Source: Pirellula sp. (GTDB lineage Bacteria > Planctomycetota > Planctomycetia > Pirellulales > Pirellulaceae). From it: a stretch of DNA of 64,000 nucleotides. The DNA lies in NCBI GenBank assembly GCA_021300015.1, contig JAJTFB010000003.1, positions 1-64,000 of the forward strand, read 5' to 3'. The position numbers and the translations under genes are program-made. This document shows, piece after piece, positions 53,001 through 61,462 of this stretch (positions are counted from its first letter, which is position 1; every line of letters begins with the position of its first letter). The notes below the pieces were generated by a model. The model ran no database searches and was not told the DNA's origin. It saw only the letters and a list, made by a program, of their open reading frames with translations.

Positions 53001-56000
53001 GATCTCCAAAGCCCTTCGATTACTGAACTCCTTTAGCGTCTCAGACATCGAAAACGCGATTGAAACAGCTCTTGGAAACCTATTCAGCCGACCGAATCGA
53101 GATTTTGTTCAAATTGATATCAGTAGCCCAACGGTCTTTAAGCTGACCTTGGATATCCAAAACGCCCCTATCTCAGTCACTAAAACAACCAATAGCAATC
53201 TAGGCCTTCCGGCGCTGGGGGCAGATTGGTCTTCCGAGTTCTCGGTGGTCGGAGCTTACGAGTTCCAAATGACCTTTGCCCTTGATCTGAATGATGGTTT
53301 CTATATCGAGACCAATACAGAGACCATTCAGATCTCGCTCGACATGGACATGGTCGGGCAAGCCACAGGGAAACTCGGTTTTTTTGAAGTGATTGCGACG
53401 GCTCAACCGCCTCAAACCGGACAGAGCGCTTTTCGAGCCCAATACGTAATCGATGTTACTGAACCGAGCGGGGATGATCGTCTGTTTCTCCACGAGATCG
53501 CAGCAAGCTCCCTGATCGATACCCGCACCTCTGGGTTATCGGGACAAGCAAGCTTGGTTTTTACCATCGAGGCCAACGCGACGGCTTGGTTGCCATCGAT
53601 CCGGACAGGACTGCGAATTGACTGGGCCTTTGATGGGATCGGTTTCAGCAGCAATAACCCTCCAGAAATAACTTACGAGGGAATGCAATTGAAACTCGGT
53701 GGGCTGTTGACCGAGATTTTCCTACCGTTCTTCGAGACGCTCAAGGATGTCTTTGAACCGATCGAGCCGGTGATCGATTTCCTCACAGAGCCTTTGCCGG
53801 TCATCGCTGACTTAGTCATCCACCCACCTTCGATTATCGACTTGGCCGAGGCCATACGATTCACATTGCCAAGCAATATTCAATCGGCTCTCGATTCGCT
53901 GATTGAATTTGTTAGAACGATCGAACAGATCTGCGATATCGTTTTGGCGATTAACAATGACACGGCAAACGCTTGGTCGGTATATTTGGATCTTGGGGAT
54001 CTCCGATTTGGTGGACTGGCAAGCCCTCAGTTTGATGCTCGGCTACCTCAGCTCGATCCAGGTGTCTTGGATTTGGCGGATACCCCTTTACCGGGAGACT
54101 TGCGCAATCAATTTGGCTTGGGGGCCGTAAACGTTTCGGGAATCCTTGAAACATCCCCAGGTGCCTTGCGGCTTCCGATCATCGAGGATCCACTCAGCGT
54201 CATCGCCTGGTTGCTTGGAGTGGGGCAAGCCAACTTGATCACTTGGGATTTGCCTAATGCGACATTCAAATTACCCCTTGGGCTTGAGTTCAATGTCTTC
54301 CCTGGCATCCTCGCAGGTATCTTTGGTGGGTTGGAACTGGGATTTGATTTCAAGGTTGGGCTTGATACCAAAGGCTTCGATGCTTATTCGAAGTCGCGAG
54401 ACCCCAAGGATTTCTTCCAAGGTTTTTATGTTAGTGATCGAGCCAATGCCGATGGGACAGGAGCAGACGTCAATGAAGTGTTCATTCGAGGTGATTTGTT
54501 GGCCGCAGCCGGAGTTGGCGTGCCAGGGCTGTCACTCCTGGTCGGTGGAGGTGTCTTCTCCGAAGTAGGCATCGATCTACTTGATCACGACAAAGATGGA
54601 AAAGTGCGTGGTAAGGATTTCAAGTCCAGTGCAGGTTGTTTTGCGATTAACGGTGAATTCGGGGTGTCTTTAGAAGCTCGTGCGAAACTTGGAGGTATAC
54701 CCTTTGAGTTGCCGATTACCGAAGTCACTTTGGCTCGCGGGCGCAAAGTGATCGGTTGTCCCTTTGTAGAGCCCGAGCCACCAGCGATCCTCGGAGGTCT
54801 AGATGCAAACGGGACTCTTACACTCTACATCGGTCCTGAAGCTTTCAGACGCGATGTGCGTGCGAATGTCGAAGAGGAGTTTTTCACCGTTACGCAAAGT
54901 GCTAGCGAGATCATTGTTTCGGCATTCGGAAAGTCGCAGCGGTTTACTGCCAGTAAGGTGCTATCGATCATCGCCGACGGAGGATCCAAAGACGATCGAA
55001 TCGTAATGGTGGGAGTCCATAAACCATCTTTATTGAGAGGAGGGGATGGGGATGACGTGATCACAGGGGGTGAAGGTATTGACTTTATCGATGGAGGAGA
55101 TGGTCAAGATGAACTTTCTGGCTCTGGCGGTAAGGACATAATTGTTGGGGGGGCAGGCGATGATTTGATCTATGGGGATGAGGGAAACGACGACCTCTTT
55201 GGCCAAGACGGCAACGATGAAATCCACGGAGGTATCGGAGACGACACGATTGAAACAGGCAACGGGCTAAACATTGTTTTTGGCAATGAAGGTGACGACA
55301 CCATAACCGGAGGGATTTTGCCAGATCTGCTTTACGGAGGTCCCGATGCCGACACGATCCAAGGTGGGGCGGGAAACGATACGATCCTCGGTGAGAGTGG
55401 ATCGGATACGATCCGAGGCGGCCTCGATGATGACACGATCGATGGTGGGAGCGAGGGAGACTTTCTGTTCGGGGACGACGGTATGGATCGCATCTACGGC
55501 CGCAGTGGGATCGACTGGATCTTTGGCGGCTTGGGACAAGATCTCCTCAGCGGTAACGAAGACGACGATACGATTTTTGGACAGGACGACGCAGACGAAA
55601 TCTACGGTGATTCCGGAGAAGATACGATCGACGGTGGACAAGGCGATGATCTGATCTTCGGTGGAGAAGGCAACGATGAAATCTACGGAGGCCTCGATGA
55701 TGACACCATTTATGGAGGTTCGGAAGCAGATTCGATCGATGGTCAATCTGGCAATGACATCCTCTTTGGTGAAGAGGGGCAAGATACGCTTGCGGGAAGT
55801 TTTGGAGACGATGTGATCTACGGTGGAACCGACGCTGATACCATCTATGGATACAACTCCAGTCAACTGGCCGATTCATTACCTCCAGGTGTTTCAGATC
55901 GAGATTTACTCTACGGTGGTTTCGATGCAGATCTCATAGCTGGCGGACCTGATAACGACTTGATTTATGGTGAGCAAGGGGACGATACTCTTCTTGGCAA

Positions 56001-59000
56001 TGAAGGCTCCGATACCATTCATGGCCAGAACGGATTGGACCGAATCTTTGGGTTTCACTTGAAGCAACCCGAGGATTGGTATCTTCTGACAGGAGGAGCC
56101 GATCAGGCCGATTATCTGTTTGGCGATCGTGATGATGATCAAATCCACGGAGGTCCCGGTGAGGATAGGCTGCGTGGAAATTTGGGCAACGATTCCTTGT
56201 TCGGCGATGAAGATTCGGATGTCCTAATCGGTGGTGATGACGATGACACGCTCGATGGGGGAGATGGAACTGATATCCTCGATGGTGGTCTTGGCAACGA
56301 CCATTTGATCGGTGGTTCGGCCGACGATTCGCTCTATGGGAATCGAGGTTCGGATCTTATCGAAGGGAACACGGGTGCGGACTTTATCGCTGGCAACGAC
56401 CAATCTGATTTCGTCTATGGCGATGAGGGCTCCGATACGATCTTCGGTGGAGATGGAAACGATACGCTTCGCGGTGGCGATCAAGATGACACGATCCACG
56501 GCGATCAGGGAGACGATCTGATCCTCGGCCATACCGGTGCAGATACCCTCATGGGTGACGAAGGCAATGACGTGATCTACGGTGGAGATCAAGCCGATAC
56601 GGTTCGCGGTGGTCTAGGCAATGACCGTATCTATGGTGAGCGTGGTGCCGATACCCTCATGGGTGACGAAGGCGACGACGTCGTCGAAGGAGGAGACGGA
56701 GACGACACGATCTTTGGTGGTGATGGTGATGATGCACTCTATGGTGACGGTCAGCAAGACACCATCAGCGGGGGACAAGGGAACGACTATCTGTTTGCTG
56801 GCGATGGGATCTCCAACACGCTCAAAGGGGATCAAGGAGACGACACACTCGTCGGATCGGACGAGGGTTCCGACGATCCGAAGACTCAGGACAATATTCT
56901 TTTTGGAGATCGACTCAGCGGCGATGAAGGTGACGATACGATCATGGGCTTGGGCGGGTCGGACATCATCGATGGAGGATCGGGAATCAATACCATCGAC
57001 GGTGGAGTTCATGCCGATATCGTAGCCAATGGAATCGATATGCCCGGTGCCGTCGATTTCCAGTTGCCATCGGGACCGGAACGACGTGGCAGGTTCTCAC
57101 AACTGAGTCGCTCGGCTAGTTTTGGCGGGCTGAGCAATGTCGGTGGCTTCGAAGAATCGGTTTATGTAGACCATTCGGGAGTCTATGTTGCCTGGGTCGA
57201 TTGGCGAAACGGAAATACTGAAATCTATGTTGCCCACCATCCCCATGGGATCGGACAGTGGAGTGCATTGGCAGGTTTCGGGAACTTTGACTCAGCCTCA
57301 GGAGGTGGTATCAGCAACGACGAAAACCAATCCCGACGCCCAACACTCTTCAAGACCGAATCAAGCGATTCGCTCGTGGTGGCTTGGACGAGCATCGCTG
57401 CCGATGGAACTAGCAATATCGAAGTCGCCCGCGAGGATCAAGCGTGGGATCGTATGTCTAACCCGGCTCAAATCGGTCGGGCTGACCAAGCTCGGTTCGT
57501 TCAGTATGGAGACTATAGTGGCTTGCTGTTTTGGATCGAGACTAATCCTGCCTCAGGCCAAAGCGTTTTGAAGAGCTCCCAATATGTTTATTCGCGGACA
57601 CCTAACGTTAACGTCGAACTATTTCTTCCAGAGCAGACTCTATTTACACCCGCTGCCGGCAGGAATCTTCAAAGCTACGACGTGTCTGCGCTGGATTTCC
57701 AAGCCGTATTAGCCGTATCGCAAACCGATGGAACGGATCATGACATCGTTGTCCGTTCGGATCGAGCTGGATTAAGGGACGAATCATTCTTTTTGCCGGG
57801 AGTCCCAAACGTGTCGTTCCAGGAATATGCTTCTGGTCGTTGGCAAACCATTCATCAAGTCACCGACGACAATACGCTTGAGCCGACGATCGGGATTCAA
57901 TATCTCGACCAAATCGGATCGGTGCCCGGTGAAATCGAGCTGATCTACAATGTGGCTATCGCATGGGAGACCGTGTCGAGTCGTGGGAACCAAGTCGATG
58001 GATTGGTGCTTCGCGTCGATCCAAACCTACCACTTGCTGTACAACCGATGATTCCTCAGTACCAGCAAGATCCAGCTCCAAGATTCGGTGCCCATACCCT
58101 TTCCGATACGCTTGGATATGCCGATAAGCCTGATTTGGCCATGGGCTTTGCAGGCACCTATCTCGGTTGGCGTGATGATGGAGTGTTTGGTGGTGATGGA
58201 CTTTCGAGCATCTTTGTCATAGGTAGGTTCTATGATCCGACGCTCGGAGACTTTATCCTCAGCGAGGAATTCCGCGACGAAGCCAGTGGGCCTGGAATCA
58301 CCGAGTCGGATGCTGAGAGCCTCTTGGCCAGTGTCTTGCCCGTATCGACCGATATTAGAGGTTCTCTGCGAGATCTTCAGTTGAGCATGGCCGAAGATTT
58401 CTTCGGCGGTGGCTCATTGGTCGTGCTGTGGAACGAAGCCCGATCGATCAGTTCGCTTGGACGTAACAATGTTTACTTGCGAACGTCGCTCGACGGGCTT
58501 CAAGGTGTCGACGACAGCAGGTTGTTGCGTAAATTTGGTCAGTCGGCTTTGAATGTCCTGGAAAACGACAGGAAGATTTTTGGAGAGTTTTTGCCAAGAA
58601 TCACTCATCTTGATGGACGGGAGTTGCAGTTTCTCCCCGAAAACGAAGATGAAGTCATCGAAACGACTTTACTGGGTGCTCGTCTTGCGATCATGCCGAA
58701 CGGACGCATCAGCTACGATCCCAATGGTGCGGAGGCATTCCGGAATCTCAAGCGAACCGAGTTTCTCAAAGAGACTTTTGTCTATCGCGTTGACAATGGC
58801 ATTGGCCGAGCAGAAGCGATGGTCGAGTTCGTAGTCTTTGGAACGAATGTTTGGCGCAACGAGCGAGATCCGTTCGATGTCAACGACGACGGCTTTATCG
58901 GTCCACTGGATGTTCTGGTGTTGATCAACGACATCAACACCAAGGGATCCAGGCGTCTTGACGACATCGGACCTGGAGCGAAGCAATTCCTGGATGTCGA

Positions 59001-59166
59001 CGACGATGGATTCATCCTGCCTCTTGATGTGCTCAATGTGATCAATTTGATCAACTCAAGGTCGGGTTCAGAAGGGGAAGCGACTGAGGTAGTTCAAGGC
59101 CTAGGGTTGGTTTACGACGACCTGACGGATGGGCGAGAAAAACAAAGACGAAATCAGCGGCGGTAG
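50083..59166 (+). CDS. Giant surface/extracellular protein with RTX calcium-binding repeats and C-terminal dockerin
   Basis: The ATG at 50083 (MKKQKKTVRYRLRNRARIRF) gives 3,027 residues; an in-frame GTG lies nine bases earlier. The basic N-terminus leads to FEDLEERLPLTG (about 27-38), a variant of the LEPR/LExR motif that marks large exported planctomycete proteins. About residues 40-1640 are beta-rich and unassigned, with one EF-hand-like DHDKDGKVRGKD near 1505. Residues about 1650-2310 are RTX nonapeptide repeats (GGxGxDxxx) that bind Ca2+ in a beta-roll. Next come propeller-like repeats (VYVAWVDWRNGNTEIYVAHH) and a cadherin/Ig-like piece (VLENDR, FVYRVDNG). The end is a dockerin-type pair (DVNDDGFIGPLDVLVLINDIN, DVDDDGFILPLDVLNVINLIN). 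The coding sequence is more A+T-rich than its neighbours. A role in adhesion or an outer coat is plausible. Confidence 0.92.
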   Translation: MKKQKKTVRYRLRNRARIRFAGIFEDLEERLPLTGPYINSPISQTQADYFVSGTRGLSELGIRIDRSSEFSGQLGPIRNTDGTPMTAGQLGPFGRTLEEELENPIRDYFNNTPAAQRSTDSLVLHLGSLETFVSIEGGLLDGSIDELVFDVHIQKTYDADLLDFEFDHDQLSGPFKSKSQLETNLRAMVDFQFVFGITLDGTLNDQQAFFVRDVSFSSVIQLDAILAPFTVNFGFLEASVPDVLIAANVQIEVRQPAITPTLRLTELDTFEVSDLFTTRIGNNNFDATFNFDIGLGRWSLESSTMRALGDFLGFDPVVTFSPNFDEVFLFDHISSSELVAGMEDFQSWLTSFGNSQYYDVAIPFTKESTAGSVFNAGSSLRRFINRLRDEQGNATFDNAADFPYTASGVDYDPVTNKLRYTVIEALASQETQSRSSRIELDDILGLSSQSQADITADGNVGFVVSIDLTQDGIGILDRIAIENLRVQTSYDTSGFVASGNAAFGGLGFSYVDSILSGDITADAVFRSSLDGQPITLQVLRDSINTVENLLQGDVVWSGTSRLVTPVQEIIDGLFAIPTDSVVEVQVVDIKNSIYETTTNISDFWNFEDLTFESLVGSLSDAILGTQDWDNGGDEALAPLNLSLDETWQLHQDRIAETIQESLDEFEPADGQQRRVVQDMERFVETIEVLGASGVFDFTSKLAYAVTDGVLEFSSNIARHFDQAIQVELGLGFESLYSATENELIQDTPDLIGPLGSTQATMTTSLQLGLEFDPSVGNQPQSASRGFVSSQSRLDRAVYINALANSNPIRISGASGALGMNLRQGSLVVAQDLAAPDPSRPAVFTTSIPAAQGRVRISNLPAFAPERTSQGRLLADFEVVPDHTGASHPDRLRFRTLDFADPSGSTGVLSSPDFVQLRQGVNLEVNLNAFVPSFEDALEKLQERIVQEVLQRVYPLIGDKLDQFADFIEPFRDEISKALRLLNSFSVSDIENAIETALGNLFSRPNRDFVQIDISSPTVFKLTLDIQNAPISVTKTTNSNLGLPALGADWSSEFSVVGAYEFQMTFALDLNDGFYIETNTETIQISLDMDMVGQATGKLGFFEVIATAQPPQTGQSAFRAQYVIDVTEPSGDDRLFLHEIAASSLIDTRTSGLSGQASLVFTIEANATAWLPSIRTGLRIDWAFDGIGFSSNNPPEITYEGMQLKLGGLLTEIFLPFFETLKDVFEPIEPVIDFLTEPLPVIADLVIHPPSIIDLAEAIRFTLPSNIQSALDSLIEFVRTIEQICDIVLAINNDTANAWSVYLDLGDLRFGGLASPQFDARLPQLDPGVLDLADTPLPGDLRNQFGLGAVNVSGILETSPGALRLPIIEDPLSVIAWLLGVGQANLITWDLPNATFKLPLGLEFNVFPGILAGIFGGLELGFDFKVGLDTKGFDAYSKSRDPKDFFQGFYVSDRANADGTGADVNEVFIRGDLLAAAGVGVPGLSLLVGGGVFSEVGIDLLDHDKDGKVRGKDFKSSAGCFAINGEFGVSLEARAKLGGIPFELPITEVTLARGRKVIGCPFVEPEPPAILGGLDANGTLTLYIGPEAFRRDVRANVEEEFFTVTQSASEIIVSAFGKSQRFTASKVLSIIADGGSKDDRIVMVGVHKPSLLRGGDGDDVITGGEGIDFIDGGDGQDELSGSGGKDIIVGGAGDDLIYGDEGNDDLFGQDGNDEIHGGIGDDTIETGNGLNIVFGNEGDDTITGGILPDLLYGGPDADTIQGGAGNDTILGESGSDTIRGGLDDDTIDGGSEGDFLFGDDGMDRIYGRSGIDWIFGGLGQDLLSGNEDDDTIFGQDDADEIYGDSGEDTIDGGQGDDLIFGGEGNDEIYGGLDDDTIYGGSEADSIDGQSGNDILFGEEGQDTLAGSFGDDVIYGGTDADTIYGYNSSQLADSLPPGVSDRDLLYGGFDADLIAGGPDNDLIYGEQGDDTLLGNEGSDTIHGQNGLDRIFGFHLKQPEDWYLLTGGADQADYLFGDRDDDQIHGGPGEDRLRGNLGNDSLFGDEDSDVLIGGDDDDTLDGGDGTDILDGGLGNDHLIGGSADDSLYGNRGSDLIEGNTGADFIAGNDQSDFVYGDEGSDTIFGGDGNDTLRGGDQDDTIHGDQGDDLILGHTGADTLMGDEGNDVIYGGDQADTVRGGLGNDRIYGERGADTLMGDEGDDVVEGGDGDDTIFGGDGDDALYGDGQQDTISGGQGNDYLFAGDGISNTLKGDQGDDTLVGSDEGSDDPKTQDNILFGDRLSGDEGDDTIMGLGGSDIIDGGSGINTIDGGVHADIVANGIDMPGAVDFQLPSGPERRGRFSQLSRSASFGGLSNVGGFEESVYVDHSGVYVAWVDWRNGNTEIYVAHHPHGIGQWSALAGFGNFDSASGGGISNDENQSRRPTLFKTESSDSLVVAWTSIAADGTSNIEVAREDQAWDRMSNPAQIGRADQARFVQYGDYSGLLFWIETNPASGQSVLKSSQYVYSRTPNVNVELFLPEQTLFTPAAGRNLQSYDVSALDFQAVLAVSQTDGTDHDIVVRSDRAGLRDESFFLPGVPNVSFQEYASGRWQTIHQVTDDNTLEPTIGIQYLDQIGSVPGEIELIYNVAIAWETVSSRGNQVDGLVLRVDPNLPLAVQPMIPQYQQDPAPRFGAHTLSDTLGYADKPDLAMGFAGTYLGWRDDGVFGGDGLSSIFVIGRFYDPTLGDFILSEEFRDEASGPGITESDAESLLASVLPVSTDIRGSLRDLQLSMAEDFFGGGSLVVLWNEARSISSLGRNNVYLRTSLDGLQGVDDSRLLRKFGQSALNVLENDRKIFGEFLPRITHLDGRELQFLPENEDEVIETTLLGARLAIMPNGRISYDPNGAEAFRNLKRTEFLKETFVYRVDNGIGRAEAMVEFVVFGTNVWRNERDPFDVNDDGFIGPLDVLVLINDINTKGSRRLDDIGPGAKQFLDVDDDGFILPLDVLNVINLINSRSGSEGEATEVVQGLGLVYDDLTDGREKQRRNQRR
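55036..57015 (+). repeat. Tandem RTX nonapeptide-coding repeats inside the giant gene
   Basis: About 2 kb of imperfect 27-bp units encode GGxGxDxxx motifs such as GGDGDDVITGGEGIDFIDGG. Degeneracy between units is high, so the array is old. Two spacers interrupt the roll (near 55850-55920 and 56030-56130), dividing it into blocks. Confidence 0.92.
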
Positions 59167-59200
59167 GAAATAGGTTTTGAAAATAATCCGATTAATGAAT

Positions 59201-59208
59201 ACGAAGTT
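59201..59208. repeat. Target-site duplication, left copy
   Basis: The octamer acgaagtt directly before the left inverted repeat is repeated exactly at 60772-60779 after the right one. Eight bases is the usual duplication length for ISL3 elements. Confidence 0.93.
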
Positions 59209-59232
59209 GCCTCGTCAGCAGAATTTGTGGGT
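59209..59232. repeat. Left terminal inverted repeat of the ISL3 element
   Basis: The 24-bp end contains gcagaatttgtgggt, the exact reverse complement of the matching right-end part. The last codons and stop of the transposase gene lie inside it. Confidence 0.9.
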
Positions 59233-60456
59233 CCGTTTTGGCTCAGGTAAGTCGCCAAGCTGATGATATAGTGCGGTAGAAATGGTTTCTACCTCCTTAA
59301 ATCCGTACGATTTTCTCATGGTCAATTTCGCTTTGTTGTTGAATCCCTCAACGATTCCCGACGAAAGCCCTCTGGCCTCGAACCAATTCAGTAGCAATGG
59401 CTCGTGACGCTGGAGCATCTTGGCGATTTTCCTCATGGGATCGATCTCCGATCGATTCGCCCTCTTGCACCAATCGCGAAGGAACTTCGATGCCCCTATC
59501 GGGGAACTGTAGGTCCAGAATTGATTGAAGTCTTCTCGCATCAAGTAAGCCTTCGTCGTCTTCAGATTGTACTTGAGTAACTCTTGTAATCTGACCGTCT
59601 GATCGGCAGTAAGGTTCTCTCGCTTTTTCAAAATACACCAACGGGACTTCGTGAGAACCGGCTCGTATCCGTCTCTGAGCAATTGCCGCGTCTCATCGGC
59701 TCGAACCTTGTCCAATGCCTCCGAGAACTTTTTCATGATGTGGAAGCGATCTAAAGTGTTCGTTGTACCCGGGGCTCGCTCTCGAAGAACCTTCAGTTAA
59801 GCCTGCCACATATCGGTGCAAGCGTACTTGATCCCCTTGATCGCATCTGCGTCTAGCAGGTTGAAGAAGCTACTCAGGCTCGCCTCGGTTCGTTCCTTGC
59901 GTACGCAAAGCAATCTCTTGTAGCCTTGATCCAGTTGGTACACCAGGGTCAGGTAGTGATGCCCCCGCCGATGCTGAATCTCGTCGATACCGATCGACTC
60001 GATTCCACTGAGCTCCCGATGTGCAATTCCCCAGTGAACTACCCACTGGACCGCTCGATACACGCTATCCCAACTCGTTGAAAAAACAGTTGCCGTTTCC
60101 TTCCAACTCATCCGCTTGGCCCAGGTTGCTAGAAACAATCGGAACGAGTATGTGTGTTGGTTCTTGCCACATGCCCAGGGAACTCGTTCGGTGGTTACCC
60201 CACATTCCTTGCAGTTGACTCTTCGCATGGAGTAAACCAAGAATACCGCAATACCCCAAAGCGGAACAAACTGAAATTGGCGGACAGAGCTGTGATCGTA
60301 GGTCGATCCCTTCTTCCCGCAGCCGCTACAGATCGCTCGGGAATTGCTTCGAGGTCGGACCTCGATTTCCAATTCCCCTTTTTTGTTGAAACTAGCCTTT
60401 GAATAGACAAAGCCCTTTTGCTTTTCGACGCGATTGAGGATAGTCTGTATTTGCAT
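59215..60456 (-). pseudogene. ISL3 transposase with one in-frame stop codon
   Basis: From the ATG at 60456 the frame encodes a zinc-finger N-terminus (CSGCGKKG, CKECG), a helix-turn-helix region and the start of a DDE domain: IGIDEIQHRRGHHYL supplies the first Asp, YACTDMW the second. Directly after DMWQA comes TAA at 59797-59799. The same frame then continues without interruption as LKVLRERAPGTTNTLDRFHIMKKF and on through SSGIVEGFNNKAKLTMRKSYGFK, which carries the catalytic Glu, to the stop at 59215. The whole would be about 413 residues, normal for ISL3. The interruption is explained by one base change of a Tyr codon (TAT/TAC) to TAA. The truncated product lacks the catalytic Glu and should be inactive. 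Confidence 0.93.
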
Positions 60457-60514
60457 CTTGTTGCCTTGGGGTTGGTGTACTGAAGTCGTAGTAAACCTGA
60501 TGATACCACCCCAG

Positions 60515-60692
60515 GCTCAAGATGCTTTTCTCGTGAAGCATTGCGAGCACGATTCCTGCTCGATAAACTAGCGAATGCCTCGATGGAGGATAGCGCTCTG
60601 GCGGGAACCAACTCGAGCGCCATCGAGGCCGGGTAACAAGCCAGGGGCTGCTACGGTGGCCCCTGACTTCCTCCCATCCCTGTGGCTTGTTA
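60515..60692. other. Highly structured non-coding block within the ISL3 element
   Basis: Four hairpins follow one another in 170 bp: ATGCTT/AAGCAT (60522-60541), CGAGCA/TGCTCG (60544-60562), a long stem CCTCGATGG plus GCGCTC pairing with GAGCGC plus CCATCGAGG (60578-60628), and TAACAAGCCA/TGGCTTGTTA (60634-60692) with an inner AGGGGC/GCCCCT stem. It lies upstream of the transposase start and inside the right inverted repeat. It may be leader RNA, a regulatory RNA or a passenger; no promoter was identified. Confidence 0.6.
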
Positions 60693-60747
60693 TCTGGGGA
60701 AAGCGAAAAATCCAAACGCTTCCATCCTAGAAATGTTAGAACCTTTT

Positions 60748-60771
60748 ACCCACAAATTCTGCGGAAGAGCC
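60748..60771. repeat. Right terminal inverted repeat of the ISL3 element
   Basis: acccacaaattctgc plus ggaagagcc form the right end; the first 14 bases are perfectly complementary to the left end. Confidence 0.9.
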
Positions 60772-60779
60772 ACGAAGTT
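60772..60779. repeat. Target-site duplication, right copy
   Basis: The octamer acgaagtt matches 59201-59208 exactly. The sequence after it belongs to the interrupted spacer ahead of the ECF sigma gene. Confidence 0.93.
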
Positions 60780-60850
60780 TGGCAACGGGGGTGATGAGTC
60801 GGTTAGAATTAACGCTGGAGGTTTATTTGGAAATTGCCCCACCGTTGCCG

Positions 60851-61462
60851 ATGAGTCCTTTCGATACCAGAGCCACATTGCTGGTCAGAATCCGCGATCC
60901 CCAAGACCAAGCGTCTTGGAGGGAGTTTGTCGATTTGTATATGCCACTGCTGCATTCGTATGCTTTGCGAACTGGGTTTCAAGATGCCGATGCGGCCGAT
61001 GCGGCTCAGGAAACATTGCTTCGGGTGTCCAAGGCGATTCCGTCGATGCAATATCAGTCCGACAAGGGCTCATTTCGAGGTTGGTTGCTAACGATCCTGC
61101 GCAACACATTGAGGCTCTATGCGTCCAGGGCCAAGCATCATGTTCGTGGGACTGGGGATACGGATATGCTCGAGTTATTGCGAGAGCAGCCCGATCGCCA
61201 GCAGTTGGATCTATGGGAACGCGAGTATCAGTTGCGAATGTTTCATTGGGCAGCAAAGCGAACTCAATCCTCCTTTCACCAAAGAACTTGGAGAGCTTTT
61301 TGGGAAACGACCGTCGATGGCAAGTCGATAGCCTGCGTCGCACAAGAGCTCGGGATCAGCACCGGAGCGGTATACATCGCACGCTCGCGCGTCTTAGCGA
61401 GCATACGCCAAGAAATAGAACTTGCGGAGTCCTGGGATGATCAACCCGCAGAACATCGATGA
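60851..61462 (+). CDS. ECF-family RNA polymerase sigma factor, paired with a kinase
   Basis: The ATG at 60851 gives a 203-residue protein beginning MSPFDTRATLLVRIRDPQDQ, the usual opening of planctomycete ECF factors; in-frame starts at 60794 (ATG) or 60779 (TTG) would add 19-24 residues. Region 2 is intact (WREFVDLYMPLLHSYALRTGFQDADAADAAQETLLRVS, FRGWLLTILRNTLRLY). Region 4 has RTWRAFWETTVDGKSIACVAQELGISTGAVYIARSRVLASIRQE. The gene overlaps the kinase gene by 26 bp and is surely cotranscribed with it. The insertion sequence ends 79 bp upstream and may have removed or replaced its promoter. Confidence 0.9.
   Translation: MSPFDTRATLLVRIRDPQDQASWREFVDLYMPLLHSYALRTGFQDADAADAAQETLLRVSKAIPSMQYQSDKGSFRGWLLTILRNTLRLYASRAKHHVRGTGDTDMLELLREQPDRQQLDLWEREYQLRMFHWAAKRTQSSFHQRTWRAFWETTVDGKSIACVAQELGISTGAVYIARSRVLASIRQEIELAESWDDQPAEHR

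Larger units (their letters stand above)
59209..60771 (-). mobile_element. ISL3-family insertion sequence (1,563 bp)
   Basis: The element has 24-bp terminal inverted repeats at 59209-59232 and 60748-60771 with 21 of 24 matches; the inner 14 bases of each are identical. The outer end of the right repeat (GGCTCTTCCGC) is typical for ISL3. Perfect 8-bp target duplications flank it. It carries one transposase gene on the minus strand, disrupted by a stop codon, and about 290 bp of non-coding DNA between the gene start and the right end. It sits in the gap between the giant RTX gene and an ECF sigma gene, 79 bp before that sigma factor's ATG. Confidence 0.95.

Noticed and set aside
55036-57015. 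Regular repeats that could suggest a CRISPR-like or satellite array
   Set aside because: They are in frame throughout and encode calcium-binding RTX nonapeptides.
59797-59799. Stop codon in the transposase as programmed readthrough
   Set aside because: ISL3 transposases are normally one uninterrupted frame and there is no readthrough signal visible; a point mutation is simpler.
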